Positions 22,670-31,798 of a stretch of DNA of 31,885 nt are shown here, in pieces (position 1 is the first letter of the stretch; every line of letters starts with the position of its first letter). Origin of the DNA: UBA4736 sp002404015 (GTDB lineage Bacteria > Chloroflexota > Dormibacteria > Dormibacterales > Dormibacteraceae); the NCBI GenBank assembly GCA_036747295.1, contig DAIOCN010000031.1, positions 1-31,885 on the forward strand. Direction: 5' to 3'. The notes under the pieces were generated by a model that saw only the letters and a list, made by a program, of their open reading frames with translations, was not told the DNA's origin and did not search any database. The position numbers were made by a program, and so were the translations under genes.

Positions 22670-23038
22670 ATGGGGTCCGAGCCGCTGATCGTCCTCTTCG
22701 ACGGCACCTGAGGCTTTTGCACTCGCTGTGCGCGCTTCGCGGTGGAGCACGCGCCCGCCGGCCGGGTGTCGGCGATCGCCAATCAGGAACCAGGCGCGCT
22801 GGAGCGGTACGGCCTCAGCGCCGCGGAGGTGGAGGCATCGCTCTGGGCGCTCGAGCCTGGCGGCCGCCGGCTGGCCGGCCCGCGGGCCGTGGCTGCGATC
22901 GGCCGGGCGATGGGCGGCGGGTGGTCAATCCTGGGCCGCCTCTGGCTGCTGCCGGGCGCCGGTCCCCTCTACCGGTTGATCGCCCGAAGCCGGGTCCGGT
23001 TGAGCCAAACCTGGAGCGACCCACCGCCGTTTGGCTAA
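22670..23038 (+). CDS. DCC-family (DUF393) thiol oxidoreductase with in-frame TGA at the redox Cys
   Basis: 122 aa if TGA 22709-22711 is read through. The frame gives PLIVLFDGT, TGA, then GFCTRCARFAVEHA; the DCC family has DGxCxFC here, so TGA stands exactly at the first cysteine. The frame then remains open to a normal family C terminus, with GGRRLAGPRAVAAIGRAMGG and PGAGPLYRLIARSR, which corresponds to the usual Y-x-[LI]-[IV]-A-x-x-R end. It may be a selenoprotein (Sec in place of Cys) or a gene killed by one TGC/TGT to TGA change. A weak SECIS-like hairpin lies 27 nt downstream. TAGTGT 8 nt before the ATG suggests it is still transcribed. TAA overlaps the stop of the convergent gene by CTAA. 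No other decay is visible. Confidence 0.7.
22738..22753 (+). promoter_or_regulatory. Weak SECIS-like hairpin candidate
   Basis: CGCG (22738-22741), loop GTGGAGCA, CGCG (22750-22753): a 4-bp stem with a loop beginning GU, the apical G/U pattern known for bacterial SECIS elements. Its loop begins 31 nt after the TGA. The stem is short, the region is GC-rich, and a rival hairpin GCAC-tcgct-GTGC (22719-22731) exists, so support is low. Confidence 0.22.
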
Positions 23039-23367
23039 CCCGCAAGCAGCGAGCCGAAATCGGCGCTCTTGATCTCGCCCGCGAACGAGCGGCTGGCCTC
23101 GTCGGGCAGGTCGACCGCCGTGTCGTACACGAACGCGTACACGTTGTCGAGGTTCCAGGCCCCGTAGCCCCGGGTCATGAGCCGGTGCCGGAGATCCTCG
23201 TCGTCCAGCCCTGAGCTGAGCAGCGCCACGGCCTGCCGGTACAGGGCCTGCAGGATGTCGAGCTGGACCTGGAAGTCGTGGATGACCTGCTTGTCGCCTT
23301 CGGCCTCCTGAAGCTGCTCGATCTGCGCCTCGAGGTCCTGGATCTCCTTCGAGTAGTCGTCCACCAA
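23035..23367 (-). CDS. Hypothetical protein with N-terminal coiled coil
   Basis: 110 aa from TTG 23367; GTG 23364 is one codon later. Residues 5-35 are a heptad-like, charged helix (KEIQDLEAQIEQLQEAEG) predicting a coiled coil; the remainder is acidic and helical with YGAWNLDNVYAFVYDTAVDLPDEASRSFAG. There is no membrane segment and no recognised domain. The IS30 element ends 38 bases upstream of the start, so any promoter farther out has been separated from the gene. The stop overlaps the DCC stop by four bases (CTAA). Confidence 0.6.
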   Translation of the reverse strand: MVDDYSKEIQDLEAQIEQLQEAEGDKQVIHDFQVQLDILQALYRQAVALLSSGLDDEDLRHRLMTRGYGAWNLDNVYAFVYDTAVDLPDEASRSFAGEIKSADFGSLLAG

Positions 23368-23380
23368 CCCACTCTAAGAA

Positions 23381-23405
23381 ACTCCCTCCCCCGTGTGGGG
23401 AGGGT
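23381..23405. repeat. REP-like repeat, copy B, left part (interrupted by IS30)
   Basis: ACTCCCTCCCCC, GTGT, GGGGAGGGT, matching the first part of copy A. The missing part continues beyond the insertion element at 24709-24720. Confidence 0.65.
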
Positions 23406-24701
23406 GGATTCAAGCGGTCGGCGCAACACCCGCTGGTTCCGACGGCGTCGAGAGTAATCGGCCGAGGGCCTGAGCGGGGCGCAGCCAGCCCAGTGTCTGG
23501 CGGGGTCGACGGTTCATCTGGGCGGACACGAACTCGAGGTACTCGGCTCCGTGGAGGCTGAGGTTGGTGCCCTTGGGAAAGTACTGGCGGAGCAGGCCAT
23601 TGGTGTTCTCGTTGGAGCCCCGCTGCCAGGGCTTGGCGGGGTCGCAGAAGTAGATGTCGAGACCGGTCGCGACCTTGATTTCGGCGTGTCCCTTCATCTC
23701 GATGCCCTGGTCCCAGGTCAACGACTTCCAGAGCGTTTGGGGTAGCCGCTGGGTAGCCGCGATCATCGCCTTCTGGACCTCCAGAGCGCCGTGTCCTTTG
23801 GGCAGGTGGAGGAGCATCACGAAGCGAGTTGAGCGTTCTACCAGGGTGCCGATGGCGGACTTGCCGTTCTTGCCCAGGAGCAGGTCGCCCTCCCAGTGCC
23901 CGGGCACCGATCGGTCCTCGACCTCAGCTGGACGTTCGCTGATGTTGACCATGCCGGGAATCCGTTGCTGACGTTCATCAGGCTTCCGCCTGGGCTTGCG
24001 GAGGCCGCGCCCAGTCCGCAGGCAGAGGGCCAGCTCCCGGCGCAGGCCGCCTCTGCCTTGAACGTAAATCGACTGGTAGATAGCTTCGTGTGACACCCAC
24101 ATCTCCGGGTCGTCGGGGAACTCAGAGCGCAGCTCGGCAGCGATCTGCTTCGGGCTCAGCCGCTCCCTCAGTTTGGCCTCGACGAGCTCGCGCAGGAGCG
24201 GGTTGGTGGCCAGTTTGGCCGGCTTGGGCCGGCCAGCCTTGAGGTCGGCACGGCGCTGAGCCAGGCTCGGTCGGTAGTCCAAGGGCAGCTCTCTCTCCCG
24301 GCTCAGCGGCCCTTGAGGGAGGGACTGAGCCCGGTATTGGTCCTTCATGTTGCGCCCCAGTTCCCGGAGCACGCTCGAGGGCGCTCGGCCCAGGCTCTTG
24401 GCGATGCGGCGGATGGAGTCGCCGTGCTGGGCGCCAGCATGGATCTCCTCTCGCTCCGCGAAGCACAGGTAGCGATTGCTGGATGGTGCGGTGACGTAGG
24501 CAGGGACCACTCCGCCAGCCTGCTTGAACCACGCCTTCCCGGTATCTTCGTTGAGCCCCAAAGCGACCGCCGCCTGTTTCCGTAGGAGGCCGGCTCGGAT
24601 CAACAACCAGAACTGACGTCGAAGCTCACGACTCAGCGGCAGACCGGGCATTGCAAAACACTCCTAGATCTCGGGGTGTTGCAACGACTCCTTGAACCGA
24701 A
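23406..24701 (-). mobile_element. IS30-family insertion sequence
   Basis: About 1,296 bases. Imperfect terminal inverted repeats are seen: left end GATTCAAGCGGTCGGCGCAA from 23407, and the right end read inward from 24698 as GGTTCAAGGAGTCGTTGCAA; about 20 of 25 positions match through CACCC. GGAGGGT flanks both sides (23399-23405 and 24702-24708). As a target duplication, 7 bases is longer than the 2-3 usually quoted for IS30, and the target is itself G/A-repetitive, so exact ends are uncertain by a few bases. One transposase gene fills the element, and its stop lies in the left repeat. Confidence 0.8.
23410..24651 (-). CDS. IS30-family transposase
   Basis: 413 aa, ATG start with AGGAG nine bases upstream. 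The N terminus carries a helix-turn-helix (LLRKQAAVALGLNEDTGKAW) and a second one, FAEREEIHAGAQHGDSIRRI, typical of IS30. The catalytic DDE residues are visible in PGHWEGDLLLG, LTWDQGIEM and GSNENTNGLLRQYFPKGTN. Length is at the upper end for the family and no frameshift is seen, so the enzyme is probably functional. Unlike the chromosomal genes around it, it uses a clear Shine-Dalgarno sequence, consistent with a foreign origin. Confidence 0.94.
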   Translation of the reverse strand: MPGLPLSRELRRQFWLLIRAGLLRKQAAVALGLNEDTGKAWFKQAGGVVPAYVTAPSSNRYLCFAEREEIHAGAQHGDSIRRIAKSLGRAPSSVLRELGRNMKDQYRAQSLPQGPLSRERELPLDYRPSLAQRRADLKAGRPKPAKLATNPLLRELVEAKLRERLSPKQIAAELRSEFPDDPEMWVSHEAIYQSIYVQGRGGLRRELALCLRTGRGLRKPRRKPDERQQRIPGMVNISERPAEVEDRSVPGHWEGDLLLGKNGKSAIGTLVERSTRFVMLLHLPKGHGALEVQKAMIAATQRLPQTLWKSLTWDQGIEMKGHAEIKVATGLDIYFCDPAKPWQRGSNENTNGLLRQYFPKGTNLSLHGAEYLEFVSAQMNRRPRQTLGWLRPAQALGRLLSTPSEPAGVAPTA

Positions 24702-24720
24702 GGAGGGTCGGGGAGGGGGT
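24702..24720. repeat. REP-like repeat, copy B, right part
   Basis: GGAGGGT (duplicated target) then CGGGGAGGGGGT. Joined to 23381-23405 after removing one GGAGGGT it restores a palindrome of the copy A type. Confidence 0.6.
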
Positions 24721-24765
24721 ACCTTTTCGAACCGGCCAAGTCTCCACTGCCAGGCTCCGATTAGG

Positions 24766-24805
24766 ACCCCCACCCTCACCCTCCCCACAAGACAAGGGGG
24801 AGGGA
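24766..24805. repeat. REP-like repeat, copy D (inverted)
   Basis: ACCCCCACCCTCACCCTCCC, then CACAAGACAA and GGGGGAGGGA: the reverse complement layout of copies A and B. CCCTCCCC pairs with GGGGGAGGG around the spacer. It lies 18 bases past the hppA stop and may serve as a transcription-end hairpin. Confidence 0.65.
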
Positions 24806-24823
24806 ATCTACCCGAGCCCCCTT

Positions 24824-26863
<2,040 letters not shown>

Positions 26864-26891
26864 CTCCGCACCCTCTCTAACCCGTTATCGA

Positions 26892-27431
26892 CTATGCGCT
26901 GGGACTGGAACCCGGGGCCGGCTGCACCGGAGGCTCGGCCAGCGCTTTGTCGAAGGAATCGACCTCGACGCTGGATATGACGTAGACCCGGCTGTCAGCG
27001 CCCCTTTGAGCGTAGTAGCCGGAGCTGTCGAAGCTCTGGTTGCCGATCGATAGGGTAAACGACGCGCCGCTCGTAACGCGACAGGTCAGGACTTCGCGCG
27101 GCCGGTCAAGTCCGTAGAACGCCGGTGGCTGGACGTTCTTGAGGGTGTTCAGGATCTTCACGGAGTCGATCGCGCCCACCAGGGTAGAGATGGCGGTGGG
27201 GTCGCCGGTCGCCTTGACGGGCTGCTGGATCTGCCAGGGGTCGCTGGGGGTCGGTCGGGTGATCTCGAGCGTCCGGCTGGGGCCCTGGATCGTGATGCTC
27301 GTGCTGTCCAGCAACCCGCAGGGGACGAAGGCGGGCACCAGGGGCGCCGGCTGCGGGCGCGACTGGTAGGCGTAGATGCCGAGCCCGACCAGCAAGGCGA
27401 GCAGGACAAGCCCCGACTTCCAGGAGACCAC
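26892..27431 (-). CDS. DUF4340-type protein of the Gld-like ABC operon
   Basis: 179 aa, GTG start, six bases after the GldG-like gene stop. One N-terminal transmembrane anchor (residues 6-22), then an extracytoplasmic beta-rich domain (ITIQGPSRTLEITRP, WQIQQPVKATGD, YGLDRPREVLTCRVTSGASFTLSIGNQ, YYAQRGADSRVYVIS), the pattern of DUF4340, where a substrate-free binding role is usually assumed. The C-terminal tail is Pro/Ser-rich. It is shorter than many DUF4340 proteins (about 300-500), carrying one repeat unit. Context makes it an accessory subunit of the ABC system upstream. Confidence 0.8.
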   Translation of the reverse strand: MVSWKSGLVLLALLVGLGIYAYQSRPQPAPLVPAFVPCGLLDSTSITIQGPSRTLEITRPTPSDPWQIQQPVKATGDPTAISTLVGAIDSVKILNTLKNVQPPAFYGLDRPREVLTCRVTSGASFTLSIGNQSFDSSGYYAQRGADSRVYVISSVEVDSFDKALAEPPVQPAPGSSPSA

Positions 27432-27437
27432 GGGAAT

Positions 27438-29018
27438 CTAGCCCGTGAAGGAACGCCGGCGGCTCATCCAGACCCCGACGCCGACCAGGATGACCAGGGC
27501 GGGCAGCAGGCCCAGCGTGAAGACCTCGTTGAAGCGCAGCTGCTCCTCGGTCAGGGAGAGCGGGCTGGCTGCCGAGGGCTTGGCGGCCACTGCGATCAGG
27601 TCCTCCTGCTGCGTCAACCAGTCGAGTGAGCCGAGGAGCAGGCGGTCGTTCTGGCCGTTGGCGCTGGGCGGCAGAGCTCGGTTCTCGGCGATGGCCGAGG
27701 TTCCGACCAGCACGATGCGCATCGCCTTGACGTTGCTGCTGCCCACCAGCGGCGGTTTCTCGAGCGTCGCCATCATGGTGAAGGGCCCCTCCTTATCCGC
27801 CGCTTGCCGGGTGAGGCTATCCCGCGGATTCACGATGTCGAAGGCGATCGGGGTGGTCTGGGCGACCTGGACGCCGGTGATGCCCCCCGTCGCCGTACCG
27901 ACCAGCGCGGTCGACTGGGGGAAGAAGCTGAACTGCTTGGCCAGGTCCTTGGTGATCGGCGAGTTGCCGTAGTCGAAGACGACCGGGGTGGTGGGATCGT
28001 TGCTGGCCGCATGGGCGGCGTCCGGCTCGACCACCAGGCCACCGTCGAACGTGACGCCGTAGGGCTGGAGGACGGCATTTAGGGAGGGCACCGCGGCGGG
28101 GTCGACGATCCAGGGGTCCGCGGCCACCAGGAGCTTGCCGCCGCCGTCCAGGTAGGCGCTCAGGGACCTGGCGGCGGCGGCGCTGAGCGGCTTCTGGATT
28201 GCCACGATGGCCACCACGTCGCACTCGGGGGGAACCGCCGCCTGCTGCGAGAGCAGTAGGTCCTGGACTTTGAAGTTCTGGTTCTGCATCTCCGCGGCCG
28301 CCGCCGAGTAGCCGAAGACCTGGTTCAGCTCCTTCAGGTCCCTCTCGCCCTCACCTGAGGCCCAGCAGATGATCGGCGTCCGGTTCGACTCCAGCTTCAG
28401 CATCGCGGCGGTGAAGTCGGACTCCGTCTCGGAGGCCAGTGTCAGGACGATCGGAGTCTTGGACTTGTACTCGAGAACCACGCTGCCCGGGATCGTGACG
28501 CCCAGCCGGGTGGCCTTGACCGGGTTCTTGTCCGGGTCCTCGTACGTCACCTTCACGTGCGGGGACTGCTGCCGGTACAGCGCCAAGAGGTCGGCCACGG
28601 ACTGCTGGCTGCTGGTCTCGTCGGGCCGGAAGAAGCCGGTGACGACCAGGTCGGAATCCAGCTTGCGGGCAACGAGCGCCGACTGGGGCGCCAGCGTGTA
28701 GAGCCCGGACTTGGTCAGGTCGGCCGCCTGGTCGCCCCGAGAGGCGATCACGTTGACCATCACTAGGATGCCCAGCACGACGGCCGTGACGATCACGCTC
28801 AGCGAGCCGAATCGCGCCTGCCGGCTGCGGAAGAGGTCCGTGATCGCGGTGGGGTCGAGGATCGCGTAGCCGATCAGCAGTGCCACCCCCGCGATCAGGC
28901 TGTAGCCAGCGCCCTGCGTGACCCGGCCCTGGATTGCCACCAGGCTGGCCGCGATGATCAGGAGGACGACGCCGGCGATGGCACAGAGGATCGCGAGGCG
29001 GCGCTCCACCTTGTTCAC
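27438..29018 (-). CDS. GldG-family ABC transporter auxiliary protein
   Basis: 526 aa; GTG 29018 overlaps the permease stop (GTGA). The longer open frame upstream merely mirrors the permease gene. Three N-terminal transmembrane helices (about 8-27, 40-56, 72-92), a large extracytoplasmic domain of the ABC-type uncharacterised/GldG type (GLYTLAPQSALVARKL, VTGFFRPDETSSQQSVADLLALYRQ, GEGERDLKELNQVFGYSAA, YLDGGGKLLVAADPW) and a final helix (LLPALVILVGVGVWMSRRR). In Gld systems this protein partners GldA and GldF; outside Bacteroidetes no gliding role is implied and the cargo is unknown. Confidence 0.85.
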   Translation of the reverse strand: MNKVERRLAILCAIAGVVLLIIAASLVAIQGRVTQGAGYSLIAGVALLIGYAILDPTAITDLFRSRQARFGSLSVIVTAVVLGILVMVNVIASRGDQAADLTKSGLYTLAPQSALVARKLDSDLVVTGFFRPDETSSQQSVADLLALYRQQSPHVKVTYEDPDKNPVKATRLGVTIPGSVVLEYKSKTPIVLTLASETESDFTAAMLKLESNRTPIICWASGEGERDLKELNQVFGYSAAAAEMQNQNFKVQDLLLSQQAAVPPECDVVAIVAIQKPLSAAAARSLSAYLDGGGKLLVAADPWIVDPAAVPSLNAVLQPYGVTFDGGLVVEPDAAHAASNDPTTPVVFDYGNSPITKDLAKQFSFFPQSTALVGTATGGITGVQVAQTTPIAFDIVNPRDSLTRQAADKEGPFTMMATLEKPPLVGSSNVKAMRIVLVGTSAIAENRALPPSANGQNDRLLLGSLDWLTQQEDLIAVAAKPSAASPLSLTEEQLRFNEVFTLGLLPALVILVGVGVWMSRRRSFTG

Positions 29019-30010
29019 CGCCACTTCCTCGATTCGAGGACGCGGGTCGTCAGAAAGAGCCCGCCCACTATCAGGGTCACGAAGTAGAGGACATCCTTGA
29101 GCACGAAGCGGCCCTGGCCGAAGCTCAGGTAGCGGTTGTTGCCGCCGGCGTAGTCGAAGATGGTCCGATAGGGTTCGGCCGCGACGCTGGAGAGGAAGGC
29201 CATCCCGTAGTGGAGGACGATCAGCACTACGAAGGCGGCAAAGGCCGCGATGATCTGGTTGGACGTCAGGCTCGAGAGTAGGATGCCGATCGCGATGTAG
29301 GCCCCGCCGGCCAGGATCAGGCCCACGTAGCCGGTGAGGATCGTGCCGTAGTCGAGGTTCGCCACGTGGACCGTCATCCCCAACACGCGGATGTCGGCCC
29401 GCAGAGGCTGGTAGACGTACATGAGGACCAGGAAGACGCCCAGGAAAGCGGTGATCGCGAGGTAGAAGAGCAGGGCGCCCAGCCACTTGCCGACCACCAG
29501 CTCCCAGTCTCGAACCGGCGAGGTGAGGAGCAGCTCGAGCGTCCCGCTCCGGCGCTCCTCCGCCAGCAGGCGCATGGTGAAGAGCGGGATCATCAGGACC
29601 GAGAGGTAGGTCACCCAGGCGAAGACCCCCGACATCGAGAGCGGGCTCTGGGTCGCCAGCTGGCCGATGTAGCCGAAGAGGGCAACAGGAATGATGATGA
29701 TCGCCCCGATGACATAGCCGATCGGCGACACGAAGAACGCGCCCAGCTCGCGACGTGCGATCGAGCCGACGTTGAGCAGCCCGGTCCGCCAGATCCACTC
29801 GTAGGCCCCGGTGCCAGTCCGGCGCAGCGCCGGCGCCTCACGCGCTTCGGCAGCGACCGCGACCGGGACCGCCGGCGAAGCAGCCACCGCGGCCGGCCGC
29901 GCTGGCCGGCGGCGAGAGGTCCGAACGGCGGGGGAGGCGCTCTCCACGACGGTGCGCGGCTTCGCGGCTCGCCGCCGGCGCGGCTTGGGCCGCGGCGAAT
30001 CCTCAGCCAC
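29015..30010 (-). CDS. ABC-2-type permease (GldF-like) with Arg-rich N-terminal extension
   Basis: 331 aa, GTG start, 8-base overlap with the ATPase gene. Residues 1-70 are an Arg/Ala/Pro-rich extension (RPKPRRRRAAKPRT, RTSRRRPARPAA) not expected in ABC-2 permeases. From about residue 85 the fold is typical: ARRELGAFFVSPIGYVIGAI, six hydrophobic segments and the cytoplasmic EERRSGTLELLLTSPVRDWELVVGKWLGAL motif of ABC-2 permeases. It forms the channel of the transporter with the upstream ATPase and is coupled by GTGA to the GldG-like gene. Confidence 0.9.
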   Translation of the reverse strand: MAEDSPRPKPRRRRAAKPRTVVESASPAVRTSRRRPARPAAVAASPAVPVAVAAEAREAPALRRTGTGAYEWIWRTGLLNVGSIARRELGAFFVSPIGYVIGAIIIIPVALFGYIGQLATQSPLSMSGVFAWVTYLSVLMIPLFTMRLLAEERRSGTLELLLTSPVRDWELVVGKWLGALLFYLAITAFLGVFLVLMYVYQPLRADIRVLGMTVHVANLDYGTILTGYVGLILAGGAYIAIGILLSSLTSNQIIAAFAAFVVLIVLHYGMAFLSSVAAEPYRTIFDYAGGNNRYLSFGQGRFVLKDVLYFVTLIVGGLFLTTRVLESRKWR

Positions 30011-30968
30011 CGGCTGCCACCTCCTCGGTCGTCAACTCGAGGTAGATGTCCTCCAGGCTCAGGGTCCGCGAGTGTAGCTCCCGGATGCCCAGGTCGGCGC
30101 TGACCAGGGCCTTGGCGAGCGCCTTCTGCAGGTCCTCACGCTTCCCGGTGACCAGCACCAGCTGCTCGGCCCCGCCGTCGAGCGAGGTGACCTGGACGCT
30201 GTCCAATCCCTTCACGGTGGCGACGGCCTTCTCGACCTCGGACCGTCCGCCTGTGACGGTGACCTCGACCTGCTGCGCCCGGTCAGCGGACAGGCGACGG
30301 CCGAGGTTGGAAGGAGTGTCGTCGGCCACCAGGCGGCCCTGGTTGATGATCACCACCCGCTCGCAGGTGGCGCTCACCTCAGGCAGGATGTGGCTGGAGA
30401 GGATCACCGTGTGCTGGCGTCCCAGCTGTGCGATCAGGTCGCGCGTCTCCCGCGTCTGACCCGGATCCAGGCCCGAGGTCGGTTCGTCCAGGATCAGGAC
30501 GTCCGGGTCGTGCACGACGGCCTGGGCCAGCCCGACCCGCTGCCGGAGCCCCTTGGAGAGGCGGCCGATGATGTCCCGGCGCCGCTCGGTGAGGCCGCAG
30601 GACTCTATCGCGGAGTCGATCCGGTCCCGGCGGCGGCCACGCGGAACGCCGCGGAGGCGGCACATCAACGCCAGGTAGCCATCCACCCGCATCTCGTTGT
30701 ACAGCGGGGTCAGCTCGGGCAGGTAGCCGACCCGGCGGCGCACCTCCAGCGACTGCTGGAAGACGTCGTGGCCGGCGATCGAGGCTCGCCCGCCGCTGGC
30801 CGCCAGGTACCCCGTGAGGATGCGCATGGTCGTCGACTTGCCGGCGCCGTTGGGGCCGAGGAAGCCGAGAACCTGTCCGCGGGGAACGGAGAAGGTCACG
30901 TCGACGATCGCCGCGCGCTCGTCGTAGTACTTGGTGAGACCCTGGACCTCTATCAAGAGCCGACCCAT
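30003..30968 (-). CDS. ABC transporter ATP-binding protein (GldA/CcmA-like)
   Basis: 321 aa, ATG start. Walker A GPNGAGKST (38-46), signature LSKGLRQRVGLAQA, Walker B VLILDEPTSGLDP and the H-loop SSHIL. The C-terminal 90 residues (VEVTVTGGRSEVEKAVATVKGLDSVQVTS, LSLEDIYLELT) are the accessory region of the ABC-2 ATPases of the CcmA/GldA group. First gene of the four-gene ABC operon. Upstream a GTTATAGC sequence shared with the divergent cinA-like gene could provide the -10. Confidence 0.93.
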   Translation of the reverse strand: MGRLLIEVQGLTKYYDERAAIVDVTFSVPRGQVLGFLGPNGAGKSTTMRILTGYLAASGGRASIAGHDVFQQSLEVRRRVGYLPELTPLYNEMRVDGYLALMCRLRGVPRGRRRDRIDSAIESCGLTERRRDIIGRLSKGLRQRVGLAQAVVHDPDVLILDEPTSGLDPGQTRETRDLIAQLGRQHTVILSSHILPEVSATCERVVIINQGRLVADDTPSNLGRRLSADRAQQVEVTVTGGRSEVEKAVATVKGLDSVQVTSLDGGAEQLVLVTGKREDLQKALAKALVSADLGIRELHSRTLSLEDIYLELTTEEVAAGG

Positions 30969-31004
30969 TCTAGGGAGACTCGGCTAAGCGGTTCCTGAGA
31001 GGCT

Positions 31005-31012
31005 GCTATAAC
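31005..31012. promoter_or_regulatory. Shared -10 region, ABC operon / cinA-like gene
   Basis: TGCTATAAC (31004-31012) is an extended -10 (TGnTATAAC) on the plus strand ending 6 nt before GTG 31019. The opposite strand reads GTTATAGC, also usable as a -10 for the ABC operon, about 35 nt from its ATG. No clear -35 on either strand. Confidence 0.5.
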
Positions 31013-31018
31013 CGGTTC

Positions 31019-31798
31019 GTGGCCTCATCGATCGTCGCCATCGGCGATGAGCTGCTGGCCGGCTTCACCCTCGACACCAACTCCCACTGGCTGGCGGAGC
31101 GCCTGCGCCTGCTCGGCTACCCGCTCAAGCGCATCACGACGATCAGGGATCGCGAGGGCGACATCGTCGAGACGCTTCGCCGCGACCTGGCGGACCCCGA
31201 ACTGGACGCCGTCTTCTGTTGCGGCGGCCTGGGCCCCACCCCCGACGACCGCACTTTTGGGGCCGTGGCCGCGGCCCTCGGCCGGGAGCTGGTCATCGAG
31301 GAAACCGTCAAAGCCAAGATCGAACGGCGGGTGCGGCGCATGGCCGAGGCTGGGCTGTTGGAGACGGCCCAGGTCTCCGAGGGCAACCTCCGGATGGCCC
31401 GGATCCCGGCCGGCCCCGAGCACGTGTTCGAGAACCGCCGGGGCATGGCCCCGGGGCTGCTCTACCAGGTGGATGGGACCAGGCTGTTCGTACTGCCCGG
31501 CGTCCCGCTGGAGCTGAAGGGCATCTTCACCGAGGAGCTCGAGCCGGAGTTCCTGACCGGCCGGGCCGGCGCCGTGGTCAAGGAGCTGCGCTTCCAGTTC
31601 GCGGTCGAAGCCCGCTTCTACCCGGTGATGCGCGAGCTGGAAGAGTCGCACCCGGACGTTTCGATCGGCTCCTACCCCAACTTCGAGACGAAGGAGCTGG
31701 TCATCCGCTGCATTGGTGACGACGCGCGCCGAGTGGACGACGCCCTAGCCACGGTGCGCCGCCGAGTGGCTGCAATGGGCCTGGAGGCCCAAGTCTGA
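31019..31798 (+). CDS. CinA N-terminal (MoCF-biosynthesis domain) family protein
   Basis: 259 aa, GTG start supported by TATAAC six bases upstream. The MoaB/MogA-like domain is clear: IVAIGDELLAGFTLDTNSHWLAERL, CCGGLGPTPDDRTFGAVA, NRRGMAPGLLYQVDG, LFVLPGVPLELKGIF. The C-terminal 80 residues are an alpha/beta extension. It lacks the CinA C-terminal nicotinamide-nucleotide amidase domain, so it is the stand-alone COG1058 type; ADP-ribose or FAD pyrophosphatase activity is known in some relatives, but the substrate here is unknown. Downstream to the window end (31799-31885) no gene is seen. Confidence 0.88.
   Translation: MASSIVAIGDELLAGFTLDTNSHWLAERLRLLGYPLKRITTIRDREGDIVETLRRDLADPELDAVFCCGGLGPTPDDRTFGAVAAALGRELVIEETVKAKIERRVRRMAEAGLLETAQVSEGNLRMARIPAGPEHVFENRRGMAPGLLYQVDGTRLFVLPGVPLELKGIFTEELEPEFLTGRAGAVVKELRFQFAVEARFYPVMRELEESHPDVSIGSYPNFETKELVIRCIGDDARRVDDALATVRRRVAAMGLEAQV

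Noticed and set aside
29019..29798. Longer N terminus for the GldG-like protein
   Set aside because: The extra 260 residues mirror the permease gene; the true protein begins with its membrane helix at GTG 29018.
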